Shown here: one piece after another, positions 1 through 9,220 of the stretch
Layout: each line of letters opens with the position of its first letter
Numbering within the stretch: the stretch's first letter is position 1
Assembly: GCA_965230265.1 (NCBI GenBank)
Contig: OZ245999.1
Span: 3,472,001-3,536,000, forward strand
Direction: 5' to 3'
From: JAJFKX01 sp965230265
GTDB lineage: Bacteria > Pseudomonadota > Gammaproteobacteria > Xanthomonadales > Wenzhouxiangellaceae
DNA: 64,000 nucleotides
Notes under the pieces: model-generated
The model's database searches: none
Told to the model about the DNA's origin: nothing
The model's input: only the letters and a program-made list of their open reading frames with translations
Position numbers and translations under genes: made by a program

Positions 1-63
1 ACTTTTTGGGGTGATTTTCATCAGGATTTTAGTTGGGCATTGAGATAATACGGGTGACAAGAC

Positions 64-1830
64 ATGGATTGGTTCAAAAAAGCATTCTCCGGGGTGTGCC
101 TGATTTTGGTTGGGGTATTCGTGTTCCAGTTTGGGATAGCCAGTGCGCAGGCTGATTCGACCAGTAGTATTTTTTATCTGGTCATTCTGGTGTTTATGTG
201 GTGGTGGCTGACCAAAGTTTTTGAATTCCCCGGTGTCAAACTGGCTTTTAAAGCCATCGGGCAACTGGTTGCGATCATCAGCAAACCCTTGTATTGGCTG
301 GTTGATGGTGTGTTCAGACCAGCAGCGACCGGCGCGCGTTGGGCACATTGGTGGGAAACGAGCCTGTTTCTTAAATCCTCGCATACCGGGTTTGTCCTGG
401 ATGGCCATAAAAAACGGTTGTCACTCAAGCGCTCGTTTCAAAATATTCTCGTCAGCAGTGCGGTGGGTACGGGCAAGACCAGTGTGACGGTCGTACCGAA
501 TATACTTGAGCTGGCGCGTGACTCAGCTTCTTTGGTGGTGATGGATGTTAAACCGGCAGCCGGTGATCCCGGTATGGGTGAGTTGTACCAATTGACCTCC
601 GGTTATCTATCTCAGCAAGGATACAATCTGCGGGTACTCAATCTTAGTGACCCTTTGCGTAGTCTGTCGTGGAATCCGCTAGCCAATCTGAGCCATGCCC
701 CGTTCAAAGCGCATAATGAAATCCAGGCGATTGCCAATATCGCGATCAATAACGCTACCGGGCCTGGGTCTAATCGGCGTGGTGGTGGTGACCCGCACTG
801 GAATAACTCAGCCATCAAACACAGCGTGATGTTTATTGGTGCATTGCGGGCATTGGCCGAGCAGGATGGGCGGTATCGGCAATATTGTCATCTACCCGGT
901 GTCTGGGATGTATTGAATCAGTGCCGCGTGTATTCTGATCCCCGGCAGACAGAACTGCCGGCAGTTACCCGGTTTATGCTGCAGGTGGGGTTAAGCCATC
1001 CACAACTATCCCAGCAGTATCTAGGGGCATTGGCGGGCAGTCCAAACAGTGTTGCTGGGGAGCTAGGTACGGCCATCACAGCTCTGGCGAACCTGGCCAA
1101 TCCAGCGATTGCCAATCTGATGGGATCGAATAATTTCTCGTTCGATGAACTCAGGCAGCGCCCGACGGCATTGTTTATTAACGTGCCGATCCAGGATTTA
1201 GCCCAGCAAACTTTTGGCTTTATCGTGCGGGTGTTTTTTAATCAGTTACTGGATCATCTGCGGCGCAACCAAGGGGCGAATCAGCGACCGGTGATGATGT
1301 TGTTAGATGAGGTCGGCAATTTCACTATTGATGCCTTTCCCGACTTTGTGGGTACAGCCCGCTCTTATAACGTAGGTATTTTGGCCATTCTGCAATCACT
1401 GGCGCAGCTATCGGCTCGGTATGGTTCAGAGCAGGCAGTGACGATTCAGGAAAATTTGGTGACCAAGTGTTGTTTTGGCGGCACTGCGGGGGTTACTGCT
1501 GATTACTTTTCCCGGGAGATTGGGAAAGCTCGGTTTACCATGCCGAAACGAGATAATCAGTTTGCGGCTCATCAGGAAGATGTATTAATCAGTCCTAGCG
1601 AACTCGCCAACACTGATAAAAAGTATTTATTTTGTACTACTGCTGATCAATACCCGATGAAGTTCAAGGGCAAACCGTATTTTAAACATCCACGCTATAA
1701 GCGATTAGCCAAAATTCCCTCCGTACCCATTCCAGAAACCACACCACCGCCCGTGCCGATATTGGATTTGGAGCGGTTCCGGCCCGCACCGACGCCAGCG
1801 GTTGATCCTAATATCATCACCGTTCCCTGA
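64..1830 (+). CDS. Type IV coupling protein (VirD4/TraG-like ATPase)
   Basis: A 588-residue inner-membrane ATPase that would link a relaxase-DNA complex to a type IV secretion channel. Two N-terminal membrane segments (about residues 10-29 and 35-52) are followed by a P-loop, SAVGTGKTS, at 132-140, and a Walker B-type stretch, MMLLDEVGNF, near 410-419. This is the VirD4/TraG layout with a proline-rich C-terminal tail. The TGA stop overlaps the ATG of the next gene, and the relaxase follows, so the three genes form one mobilisation operon. No mating-channel genes are visible in the window; they may lie to the left or be supplied by another element. Confidence 0.88.
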   Translation: MDWFKKAFSGVCLILVGVFVFQFGIASAQADSTSSIFYLVILVFMWWWLTKVFEFPGVKLAFKAIGQLVAIISKPLYWLVDGVFRPAATGARWAHWWETSLFLKSSHTGFVLDGHKKRLSLKRSFQNILVSSAVGTGKTSVTVVPNILELARDSASLVVMDVKPAAGDPGMGELYQLTSGYLSQQGYNLRVLNLSDPLRSLSWNPLANLSHAPFKAHNEIQAIANIAINNATGPGSNRRGGGDPHWNNSAIKHSVMFIGALRALAEQDGRYRQYCHLPGVWDVLNQCRVYSDPRQTELPAVTRFMLQVGLSHPQLSQQYLGALAGSPNSVAGELGTAITALANLANPAIANLMGSNNFSFDELRQRPTALFINVPIQDLAQQTFGFIVRVFFNQLLDHLRRNQGANQRPVMMLLDEVGNFTIDAFPDFVGTARSYNVGILAILQSLAQLSARYGSEQAVTIQENLVTKCCFGGTAGVTADYFSREIGKARFTMPKRDNQFAAHQEDVLISPSELANTDKKYLFCTTADQYPMKFKGKPYFKHPRYKRLAKIPSVPIPETTPPPVPILDLERFRPAPTPAVDPNIITVP

Positions 1831-2240
1831 TGCCGAGCAATTCTACTGAATACAATAAAAAATACTGGCAGCGCTATAAACAGCGGCGACGGCGGGTGTA
1901 TGGGTATTTATCACCCACGCAGTATGAAGAACTGGCTGCACGTGCTAAAGCTCATGGTCATTCAGTGTTTCAGCAACTGTGGCAGGAAAGCCAGGCGTAT
2001 CAGCAGCAGCGTTATTTGCCTTCAGCCACGATTGAGGCTCTACATAGAGACTTGATTAACCAGCTCAGAAGGTTAGGCAACAATGTAAACCAGATTGCCA
2101 GGCACACCAATACTTTCCGGAGCATGGTCACGCAGCGACAGGTATTCGAGCAGTTACAAAATGTGGAAAACTTGTTGAAAGATTTTACTTACCGAATGCC
2201 GCGATTATCCAATAATGATCACAACAAAATGAAAAAATGA
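1830..2240 (+). CDS. MobC-like relaxosome accessory protein
   Basis: A 136-residue basic protein. The N-terminal half is rich in Arg, Lys and Tyr. The C-terminal half contains LGNNVNQIARHTN (about residues 87-99), the hallmark of MobC/BmgA-type mobilisation proteins that help the relaxase melt and nick oriT. The start ATG overlaps the coupling-protein stop, and its end overlaps the relaxase start by 4 bases, which indicates translational coupling. The position directly before a relaxase supports the assignment; residue-level function is inferred from the family. Confidence 0.82.
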   Translation: MPSNSTEYNKKYWQRYKQRRRRVYGYLSPTQYEELAARAKAHGHSVFQQLWQESQAYQQQRYLPSATIEALHRDLINQLRRLGNNVNQIARHTNTFRSMVTQRQVFEQLQNVENLLKDFTYRMPRLSNNDHNKMKK

Positions 2241-3049
2241 TCGTTAAATCACTGAGCCGCCGCAGTCGATCATTCGCTCAATTGGTCTGCTATATGGATC
2301 ATGGAGCCGGTGAGCATGACTATTATCTGGCGCATAATTTTCTAGCACTGCCTGATAATACGGCGGCAGTGGTTAAGCAGTTCCAGGAGAACGCTGAATA
2401 TCTAGTAGACAGTCCTGGGTCAGTGTATATGTATCACGAAATTATTTCCCTACCGGCTGAATGTGCCGAATTAGATAATGCCGATGACGTTCTGGCGAAT
2501 TTGGTACAGCAATGGATTAGGCGTCGTTGCCCGGAGCATTTGGTGTATGCCCGAATCCATCGAGAGAAGAATCCGCATGCGCATCTGGCTATTTCTGCCA
2601 ATCCGGTACAGATCAACCGGCGGCAACGACTCAGTAAGAAAGCGTTTCGACAGATCCAAGTCGATCTGGAGAACTACCGGTTACGGCACTACCCGGAGCT
2701 GGGCAAGCAGCGGTTATACCATCAGATTCAACAACCTGAGAGAGTGCGACAAACCGATGCTGAAATACAACTACAGAAACGCACCGGCAAAACAACTGAA
2801 AAACAATGGGTTGCCCAGATAGTGAGTGAAGCTTTGGATATAGCTATCACACCAGCGGAACTGCATAAACAGGTCAAGGCGAAGGGTTTGCAGTTCTATA
2901 AGCGGGGGAAAACCGTTGGTGTGATCCAAATAGCTACCGGGCGTAAGTTTCGGCTGAAGACGTTAGGGTTAGCCACACGATATAACAAGCTGCAGCAGGT
3001 GATGCGGGTAGTGGAAAGGCAGCGGCAAGAGTTGGAGCAAATACAATAA
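2237..3049 (+). CDS. Relaxase / mobilisation nuclease (MobA/VirD2-type)
   Basis: A 270-residue protein expected to nick oriT and stay covalently bound to the transferred strand. The metal-binding HUH-type motif is visible as IHREKNPHAHLAIS near residues 113-126, matching relaxase motif III. The likely catalytic tyrosine lies in the N-terminal 35 residues, which contain several Tyr (for example YYLAHNF). It is short for a relaxase and has no primase or helicase domain, typical of mobilisable elements. It overlaps the MobC-like gene by 4 bases. The oriT is not identified; such sites usually lie upstream of mobC, which here would be inside or left of the coupling-protein gene. Confidence 0.85.
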   Translation: MIVKSLSRRSRSFAQLVCYMDHGAGEHDYYLAHNFLALPDNTAAVVKQFQENAEYLVDSPGSVYMYHEIISLPAECAELDNADDVLANLVQQWIRRRCPEHLVYARIHREKNPHAHLAISANPVQINRRQRLSKKAFRQIQVDLENYRLRHYPELGKQRLYHQIQQPERVRQTDAEIQLQKRTGKTTEKQWVAQIVSEALDIAITPAELHKQVKAKGLQFYKRGKTVGVIQIATGRKFRLKTLGLATRYNKLQQVMRVVERQRQELEQIQ

Positions 3050-3369
3050 AAAGCGATAAGTTGTGTCGATTTGCTTGTGTAATCAACATTAATAATTTAG
3101 TGTTAGGAAATATATGCTCAGAATATTGTTTGATTACTTCACTAAGCTGGCGAATATCAGCGTGTAATGGGAAAAATAAACGCCTAATGAAGAGAGTGTG
3201 GACAAGGGCTTATGATAACTTGCAAATATAATTAGTCTTTGTGGGGTACACAAGTTACTATTATCAAAAAGAGGTAAAAGTCTAATTTTGTGCTAAATAA
3301 ATAACCGATATAGTTAGTAATAAAGTTTTAAATTTTGGGTATGGCAGTAGCTGGTAATTTTTATACGGA
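3050..3369. other. AT-rich intergenic region
   Basis: About 320 bases between the relaxase and the GHKL ATPase gene. It is AT-rich and holds no convincing open frame. It should contain the promoter of the downstream gene, but I cannot single out boxes with confidence. Base composition drops sharply relative to the mobilisation genes, suggesting a cargo boundary. Confidence 0.4.
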
Positions 3370-3375
3370 GTGCAT

Positions 3376-5430
3376 GTGAATATACAAACTAATCTAAAGG
3401 GGCGTATTAACAATACCCAACTACCGTTAACTCAGGGGCTCATGCCGCTCTTTGAGGCTGTGCAAAATTCTATTCATGCGATTGAAGAAGCAAAACTAGA
3501 TCCTTCAAAAGGCAAAATTGTTGTTGATATTATCCGAGATAATCAGATCAAAATTTTGCCTGATCACCTAGAACATAGACCTGGTCCAGAAAGCCAAGCT
3601 GATATTCAGGGGTTTAAGATCACTGATAACGGCATTGGATTCAATGATAGGAATATGCTTTCGTTTGAGACGCTTGATAGTGACTTAAAAGCGTCTATTG
3701 GAGGAAGAGGGGTTGGTCGGTTGCTATGGCTAAAAGCCTTTCAAAGCGCTGAGGTTGATAGTGTATTTGTTGATACCGATGGAGCGAAAAAGAAGCGGTC
3801 CTTTGTATTTACAGCAGAAAATGGTGTCAAAAATACTGCTTCTCCGAAAAGGCCTTCACACGATTGGGCAAGCACAACAGTATATCTTACAGGATTTAAT
3901 GAAAAATACCGCGAGGCCTCTAGAAAAACATTAGCAGCTATAGCATGTCATCTCTTTGAGCATTGTCTCTGGTATTTTGTCCGGGATGGAGGTGTCCCAA
4001 CTATTTTAGTTCGTGATGATGAAGATGTTTTAAACCTAGATGAAGTTTACGATGAACACATGCATTCTTCTGCAAATAAAGAGAACATAGAGATAAAAGG
4101 AATAGAGTTCGAGTTGACGCATATCAAATTAAAGTCAACATCATTTCAAAATCATTTAATCGGTTGGTGTGCTTCAAATAGATTGGTAAAGGAAGAGAGC
4201 ATAACATCTAAGGTTAAGGGGTTATATGGAAGGCTGGGTAATGGTGATGATCAATTCATTTATGCTTGTTATGTAAGCTCCAAATACCTAGATGAAAAGG
4301 TGAGGCCAGAGCGCACGGATTTTTCTCTTGAGAAGAACCATAACAATGGTCTTTTCTCAGATTCTGAAATATCGAAGGCGGAACTGCTTGATGCCGTCCT
4401 TGGTTATGCGGAAGCCTATTTAGCGCCTTATCTTGAGAGTAAACTAGAAGCTGGACTAGAACGCGTTCATCAATTTATTGCAAAGAAAAAACCTAGCTAT
4501 CGACCTATATTAGGTAGGATACCGAAGGATGATTTATATATAAAACCAGACGCGACTGACAAAGAGGTTGATATTTTTCTCCACACACATCGTTCTAAGA
4601 TAGAAAGTCAACTTTTGTCCGATGGGCACAATATTATGAATCCTCTTGATACTGAAGATCTTGAGGATTATGAGGTAAGGGTAAAGCAATACCTTAAGCT
4701 CGCAGATGATATTAAAAAATCAGATTTAGCAGATTACGTATTTCATCGAAAGGTAATTCTTGACATTTTGAGAGTTGCCATACAGCGCGATGAAGATGGT
4801 AAGTATAAGCGCGAGGACTTGATTCATAAGTTGGTAATGCCAATGAGTAAAACATCAAACTCTATTGAGTTTGAGCGCAATAACTTGTGGCTTATTGATG
4901 AGAGGCTAACATTTCATGACTTTCTTGCATCAGATAAAACACTGAACTCTATGCCTATTACAGATAGTACTGAGACCAAAGAACCAGATATCATAGCATT
5001 GAATGTATTTGATAAGCCATTATTGCTTTCAGAAAGTAAAGATCCACCGTTCGCCTCTTTGGTGATTGTCGAATTAAAACGGCCTATGAGAAATGATGCA
5101 AAATCAGGTGAAAAGCATGATCCAATTGAACAGAGCTTGGGCTATTTAAACCGGATTCGTTCTGGCAAAATGAATACTGCTTCTGGCAGGCCAATTCCAA
5201 ATGCACAAGAAGTACCTGGCTTTTGTTACGTGATTTGTGATTTAACAGAGTCAATTGAAAATCGCTGTAAAATCTTAGGGCTTACAGCGACTAGTGATCA
5301 CTTAGGGTACTTTGGCTATAACCCAAGTCTAAAAGCTTATATTGAAGTCATTTCATATGATCAGCTTTTTCAAAACGGATTGCAAAGGAATAGAGCATTC
5401 TTTGATATGCTTGGATTGCCAGCTAATTGA
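3376..5430 (+). CDS. GHKL (Hsp90-type) ATPase with C-terminal PD-(D/E)XK-like nuclease domain
   Basis: A protein of about 684 residues. The N-terminus has the Bergerat ATP fold: EAVQNSIHAIEEA (N-box, near residue 30), DNGIGF (near 98) and GGRGVGRLLW (near 113). The C-terminus has EPDI followed about 28 residues later by VIVELKRP, a D...ExK pattern typical of PD-(D/E)XK nucleases. This pairs an ATP-driven clamp with a nuclease, as in MORC-like and other restriction-type proteins. GTG at 3370 is in frame, but GGAG at 3367-3370 sits better for GTG at 3376, so I chose that. It stands alone between the mobilisation genes and the TIR cluster and is convergent with the latter. A defence role is inferred from domains and place. 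Confidence 0.72.
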   Translation: MNIQTNLKGRINNTQLPLTQGLMPLFEAVQNSIHAIEEAKLDPSKGKIVVDIIRDNQIKILPDHLEHRPGPESQADIQGFKITDNGIGFNDRNMLSFETLDSDLKASIGGRGVGRLLWLKAFQSAEVDSVFVDTDGAKKKRSFVFTAENGVKNTASPKRPSHDWASTTVYLTGFNEKYREASRKTLAAIACHLFEHCLWYFVRDGGVPTILVRDDEDVLNLDEVYDEHMHSSANKENIEIKGIEFELTHIKLKSTSFQNHLIGWCASNRLVKEESITSKVKGLYGRLGNGDDQFIYACYVSSKYLDEKVRPERTDFSLEKNHNNGLFSDSEISKAELLDAVLGYAEAYLAPYLESKLEAGLERVHQFIAKKKPSYRPILGRIPKDDLYIKPDATDKEVDIFLHTHRSKIESQLLSDGHNIMNPLDTEDLEDYEVRVKQYLKLADDIKKSDLADYVFHRKVILDILRVAIQRDEDGKYKREDLIHKLVMPMSKTSNSIEFERNNLWLIDERLTFHDFLASDKTLNSMPITDSTETKEPDIIALNVFDKPLLLSESKDPPFASLVIVELKRPMRNDAKSGEKHDPIEQSLGYLNRIRSGKMNTASGRPIPNAQEVPGFCYVICDLTESIENRCKILGLTATSDHLGYFGYNPSLKAYIEVISYDQLFQNGLQRNRAFFDMLGLPAN

Positions 5431-5826
5431 AACGATAGCTTCTAAAAGTAAGTTATCAAAAACATTAAGAAAAAAGCTATAACATAACCTGTGAGGTTAA
5501 AATACTAAGTAGGTAGTTTATATCTTTAGTTATTTTTTACTTTGGTTTTGGGTGATTGTGCTCGTTAATTTGCATGAGTGAACCTTTAGAATATATGGTT
5601 GGTAAAAGTTTGAGCTATTGGGCTTTGACCTATTCATAGCGCTTTTGATTAAAGTTTTTGGGGTCTTTAGGGGAATCCCCTGAACAAGTTGCACTGCAGC
5701 ACTTTGTGCTAAGGTGCAAACTTGCACTGTCACCAAACATCAAAAAAAGCCGTCCGATTGCAATGAAACGTCTAAATTCGATAATCTAAGAATTAATACA
5801 CTTTATTATTTCAATATTGCCGTCTT
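5431..5826. other. Intergenic region between convergent genes
   Basis: About 395 bases between the GHKL gene and the convergent TIR-like gene. It contains a short perfect inverted repeat, AGGGGAATCCCCT, near 5668-5680 and a stretch with TTGCACTG-type repeats near 5688-5731. Either could help end transcription. No gene is supported. Confidence 0.35.
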
Positions 5827-6387
5827 TTAGTGGGTTGTCTGGTGGATTTTACATTTTGAGTTGTATCTCATCATACTTTGTGAATTCTGAATTAAATGTG
5901 CTCTTGAGGTTCGAGCGTTATATGCATCTTCAATCCACCCTCCCAACTCCTGTGCGGATGAAGGGTAAACCCAATATCTTCCGTAACAATTCGTGTGCCC
6001 CATATTCCAATTATCCTCTAATCGAGGGGGCATATAACAAGAATGACCCTGACTTCGTAGAATTATTCCCATTACTCCATTTGGAGTATACTCACCTTGA
6101 CGTAATGAACTTTTAAGCTCCCAATCAACATATCTTCTGCTATGTGTGCAGGAGCCAACAAGAACAATTGTTACTGTGGTATCTTGTAAATATTTCTTTC
6201 TAATCTGAGTCATTACATATTCAGGGTTATAGCTATCAATAAAATTGTCATTATCACTGGCTCCAAGTACATATGGCGTAAATACTTTCTTTCGATTAGT
6301 AAACTCGTCAATAAATTCATCTACTTCATTTCTATCTCCACGATAGTGAGAGATAAATACTTTTCTTTTTATGTCTGTATAAGTCAT
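5827..6387 (-). CDS. ThsB-like TIR-domain protein
   Basis: A 186-residue protein opening with KRKVFISHYRGDRNEVDEF, the first strand and helix of the TIR-like (DUF1863/ThsB) fold. RRYVDWELKSS (about residues 104-114) carries the Glu in the place of the TIR NADase catalytic residue. Size and layout match stand-alone ThsB proteins of Thoeris, which sense infection and convert NAD to a cyclic ADP-ribose signal. A good start has GGAGAT shortly upstream on the minus strand. It lies 70 bases after the TIR-TM-propeller gene on the same strand and may share its transcript. NADase activity is inferred from the family. Confidence 0.7.
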   Translation of the reverse strand: MTYTDIKRKVFISHYRGDRNEVDEFIDEFTNRKKVFTPYVLGASDNDNFIDSYNPEYVMTQIRKKYLQDTTVTIVLVGSCTHSRRYVDWELKSSLRQGEYTPNGVMGIILRSQGHSCYMPPRLEDNWNMGHTNCYGRYWVYPSSAQELGGWIEDAYNARTSRAHLIQNSQSMMRYNSKCKIHQTTH

Positions 6388-6457
6388 TTTTGGATATCTC
6401 CTTATGAATATATTTTACACATACCGCCTGCGTAATAAATGCAAGCTTACGAGCGCC

Positions 6458-9025
6458 TTAATAATTCATCCAGTAATCGAGTTCTTTCTCAGTAGGCTTC
6501 CAGAGAATCGAATCATAAACTTCAATCAATTTATCGATATCTAGTGGAATAAACTGTACATCACAATCCCTAGGAAACGCTTGGTCCCTGCACTTCATAT
6601 AGAGAGCCCAACTTGAGTCAGCAATTGAAATTAGCCTAGTGCTCCGATACTGAAATAAATTACCTACATCCCAGCCTCGTATGTTTTCTTCAAGACCTTT
6701 ATCTTCTTTATCGAATATTTCGTCACCGGTAGAAGTGTTGCGACCGGCAAAAGTTGGCCAACCATCATTAAATTCAAAGACATAAACTAGTTTGTTTGAC
6801 GAATCATTATGGTAATTAGACCCTAAAACCTGTGCGTGCACAACATCATCTGTGACTAAAAGGTCGATAAATTGGTGGTCATCCTCGGCTAGCCCAAACT
6901 TCCTTGATTCCCAAGACTGAGTATCATAGAACCAAAGCGCATTAATGGACTCTAAAATTAGCCACTTAGCGTTCGGTGAAAAGCTCATTTTCATAAGGGG
7001 GCCGATGGGTGCGGGAAGTTCATGAACATCTCCTGATATTACATTTCGTATTTCAATACCTTGATTATCATTTGCCATGTATGGAACTACAAGCCATTGC
7101 CAATGAGAGTCAGCCGTCCCTAAAGAGAAGTACGTTCGATCTGCTGTTGACAAAAATATCCAATTTTTCATGGGTGTTACTTTGCCGTTCCAAACACGGA
7201 AATCATTTTCGCTAGAAGAGTAGACCCCATACTTGCTGCTATATAGGCTGCGAATATCAGGGTGAATACCCTGTCCAATCAATTTACCAGCGGACATATT
7301 AACGATACGAATAATGCTGTCTCTATCAGCGAATAGAAGCTGTCCATCTCCTGGCAAAAATGCCAGGCTCCTTACAGGAACATTGCTTTTATGAAGAATC
7401 CTCCTCGAAGTTTTTGGATACTCCGCATCTACAACCTCCACTGTTACATCGACACTATTCTCAGTACGGCCAGAGAATGCGAGTAAATGGTGTGCTTGAC
7501 TCCATGCGTACGAGTTGATGACCCATCCGTCTGGATCCAACCAGTGAAAGAATTTAGCCTTAGGGTTCCAAACCCCTAGTCTCTTGCGATCAAAATAATT
7601 AAGCGCTAAAAATTCGTCATCTGCAGACCATCGCGCGGAGGAATAGAGAGATGACGGATCAAATGAAACCGGAGTATAGCTTTCATTCCAGATTTTCCCA
7701 TCTTTATCCATTAGAACGAGCCCATCTCGATCATAAGCGGCAGATACGCCGTCTACTCTAGTGTCCAATGCTCCATAGATATCGCGAAAGTGGCTATCCC
7801 CGAATATATTTTCGCCTGACACGTATTCAAGGAATCGCCTCTCGTCGGTTAATAAATCCCAGATTAGGAATTCGCCTTTGCCAGTTAGAAAAAATACTTT
7901 TGAGTCAGTCAGAAATCGTGCAGCATGACCCCTTCTAGATTCAACGCTTTCGCCAATCTGTTCACCTCTTTCATCCCTCAAACGATATATAGGTATTGCA
8001 TAAGCGCCACTGCCCTCCCAATCCAGGGAAAGAGCTTTCCAACTCTCCTCAGTGGGGAAAATCCAGCTTCTGCTAGCGTTGAAATTTGTATTTTGGAATT
8101 CGTGCGTGCGCATATCGAAGACAAAATAATTTCCTTCTTCATCACTAGTGTTTTTCAAAAGGATGAATGGTTCGCTAGAAGCCTCAACCGAAACACCCTG
8201 CTTTCGTATTTGATAGGCAAGATCAATACTCGAGAGCGATTCAAGCAAAATCCGCCGATTCGAGGGGTCTGGCTTGAGCCGGTAAGCCATCTCGGCTAGC
8301 CGATAAGCGATAAGAGGGTCTTGATTTAATTGATTGATAGCAGCGTTCCTAACAGTTAGCATACGTCGCTCTGCTTCCAATCTTGCCCCCTCTGCCTTGA
8401 GATTCGTCGTTGTTTCTTGAGCAATTGAGAGCTGACTTAAGATTCTATCGAGGTAAGCCGTTGATACTGTGATAGCACTGATTGCAGCAACAGTAAGTAC
8501 AAGCACAATCACAGAGAAACGTTGCCAAGACTTAAGAAAAGAACTAGATCGTTTCAATCGCTCTACTACGTGATGACTCGGCGTATTATTAGACAACGCG
8601 TCCGCCGTTTCGGTTACATAGACAAAATCAGATAGCCGATTCCAAACTTCATCATCAGTCGGGACTCTACTCAAAACTTGGTTGACATTTATGGGTATAA
8701 TTCTTGAAAATGGCTTTCGGTACCATCGATGAATTCGTGACTCAAGGTAAGCGGATAGTTCTTCAAAAACACTGCGCGACTGGTAGACATTATTCGTGAC
8801 TACGATTACGAATGTGCGCGCCGAGCAGGCTCGTTTAACAAACACTGCCAATGGAGTACCCACATCCTCCTCAGTTTCGTCGCGAAACACCATAAGACCT
8901 TTGGATTCTAAGACTCGCTCTAACTCCACTGCATAGCCGTGCGCGTCGGCATGCCTATAAGAAATGAAGACGTCAAAACCACCTAGTAACGAGGCAATCT
9001 TTCCGAGTGTGCGAGACTTATTCAT
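6458..9025 (-). CDS. TIR-transmembrane-WD40-like beta-propeller protein
   Basis: An 855-residue multidomain protein. A TIR domain (residues 15-140) opens with FDVFISYRHAD and has VFEELSAY at 87-94 with the putative catalytic Glu. One strong membrane helix follows (about 170-192), then a helical linker (195-265), then a long beta-rich region (about 270-840) with degenerate WD40-like units (for example WSADDEFLALN, FLPGDGQLLFADRD, FSPNAKWLILES). The TIR would face the cytoplasm. The propeller's side of the membrane cannot be fixed by eye, but the absence of a signal peptide implies one crossing. The propeller may sense a ligand or partner. It sits between the SLOG/TIR operon and the ThsB-like gene. 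Confidence 0.75.
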   Translation of the reverse strand: MNKSRTLGKIASLLGGFDVFISYRHADAHGYAVELERVLESKGLMVFRDETEEDVGTPLAVFVKRACSARTFVIVVTNNVYQSRSVFEELSAYLESRIHRWYRKPFSRIIPINVNQVLSRVPTDDEVWNRLSDFVYVTETADALSNNTPSHHVVERLKRSSSFLKSWQRFSVIVLVLTVAAISAITVSTAYLDRILSQLSIAQETTTNLKAEGARLEAERRMLTVRNAAINQLNQDPLIAYRLAEMAYRLKPDPSNRRILLESLSSIDLAYQIRKQGVSVEASSEPFILLKNTSDEEGNYFVFDMRTHEFQNTNFNASRSWIFPTEESWKALSLDWEGSGAYAIPIYRLRDERGEQIGESVESRRGHAARFLTDSKVFFLTGKGEFLIWDLLTDERRFLEYVSGENIFGDSHFRDIYGALDTRVDGVSAAYDRDGLVLMDKDGKIWNESYTPVSFDPSSLYSSARWSADDEFLALNYFDRKRLGVWNPKAKFFHWLDPDGWVINSYAWSQAHHLLAFSGRTENSVDVTVEVVDAEYPKTSRRILHKSNVPVRSLAFLPGDGQLLFADRDSIIRIVNMSAGKLIGQGIHPDIRSLYSSKYGVYSSSENDFRVWNGKVTPMKNWIFLSTADRTYFSLGTADSHWQWLVVPYMANDNQGIEIRNVISGDVHELPAPIGPLMKMSFSPNAKWLILESINALWFYDTQSWESRKFGLAEDDHQFIDLLVTDDVVHAQVLGSNYHNDSSNKLVYVFEFNDGWPTFAGRNTSTGDEIFDKEDKGLEENIRGWDVGNLFQYRSTRLISIADSSWALYMKCRDQAFPRDCDVQFIPLDIDKLIEVYDSILWKPTEKELDYWMNY

Positions 9026-9220
9026 TTATCTGGATAATCATAGATCAATCATCAGTTCAATTTCCAACTGCCGGTCGAATCCAGCGCTTTGTTAACTGGC
9101 AACGCCAAGCGAGTCATTGTGAACTGTCTTGTACTGCACTAATTATTCGTTTAAAAAATTTTTCCGGTTTGTTCGGAATTACATTCACAAAATAACCAGT
9201 TTCAATTTTTCAACGGCTTA
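9026..9220. other. Gap inside the minus-strand TIR cluster
   Basis: A 195-base space between the SLOG gene and the TIR-TM-propeller gene. It is long enough for a separate promoter, so the five TIR-cluster genes may form two transcripts (12859-9221 and 9025-5827). No open frame here is convincing. Confidence 0.3.

Noticed and set aside
5530..5736. 68-codon minus-strand open frame in the gap after the GHKL gene
   Set aside because: Random-looking composition, no ribosome site, and it spans short inverted repeats of probable regulatory or terminator type.
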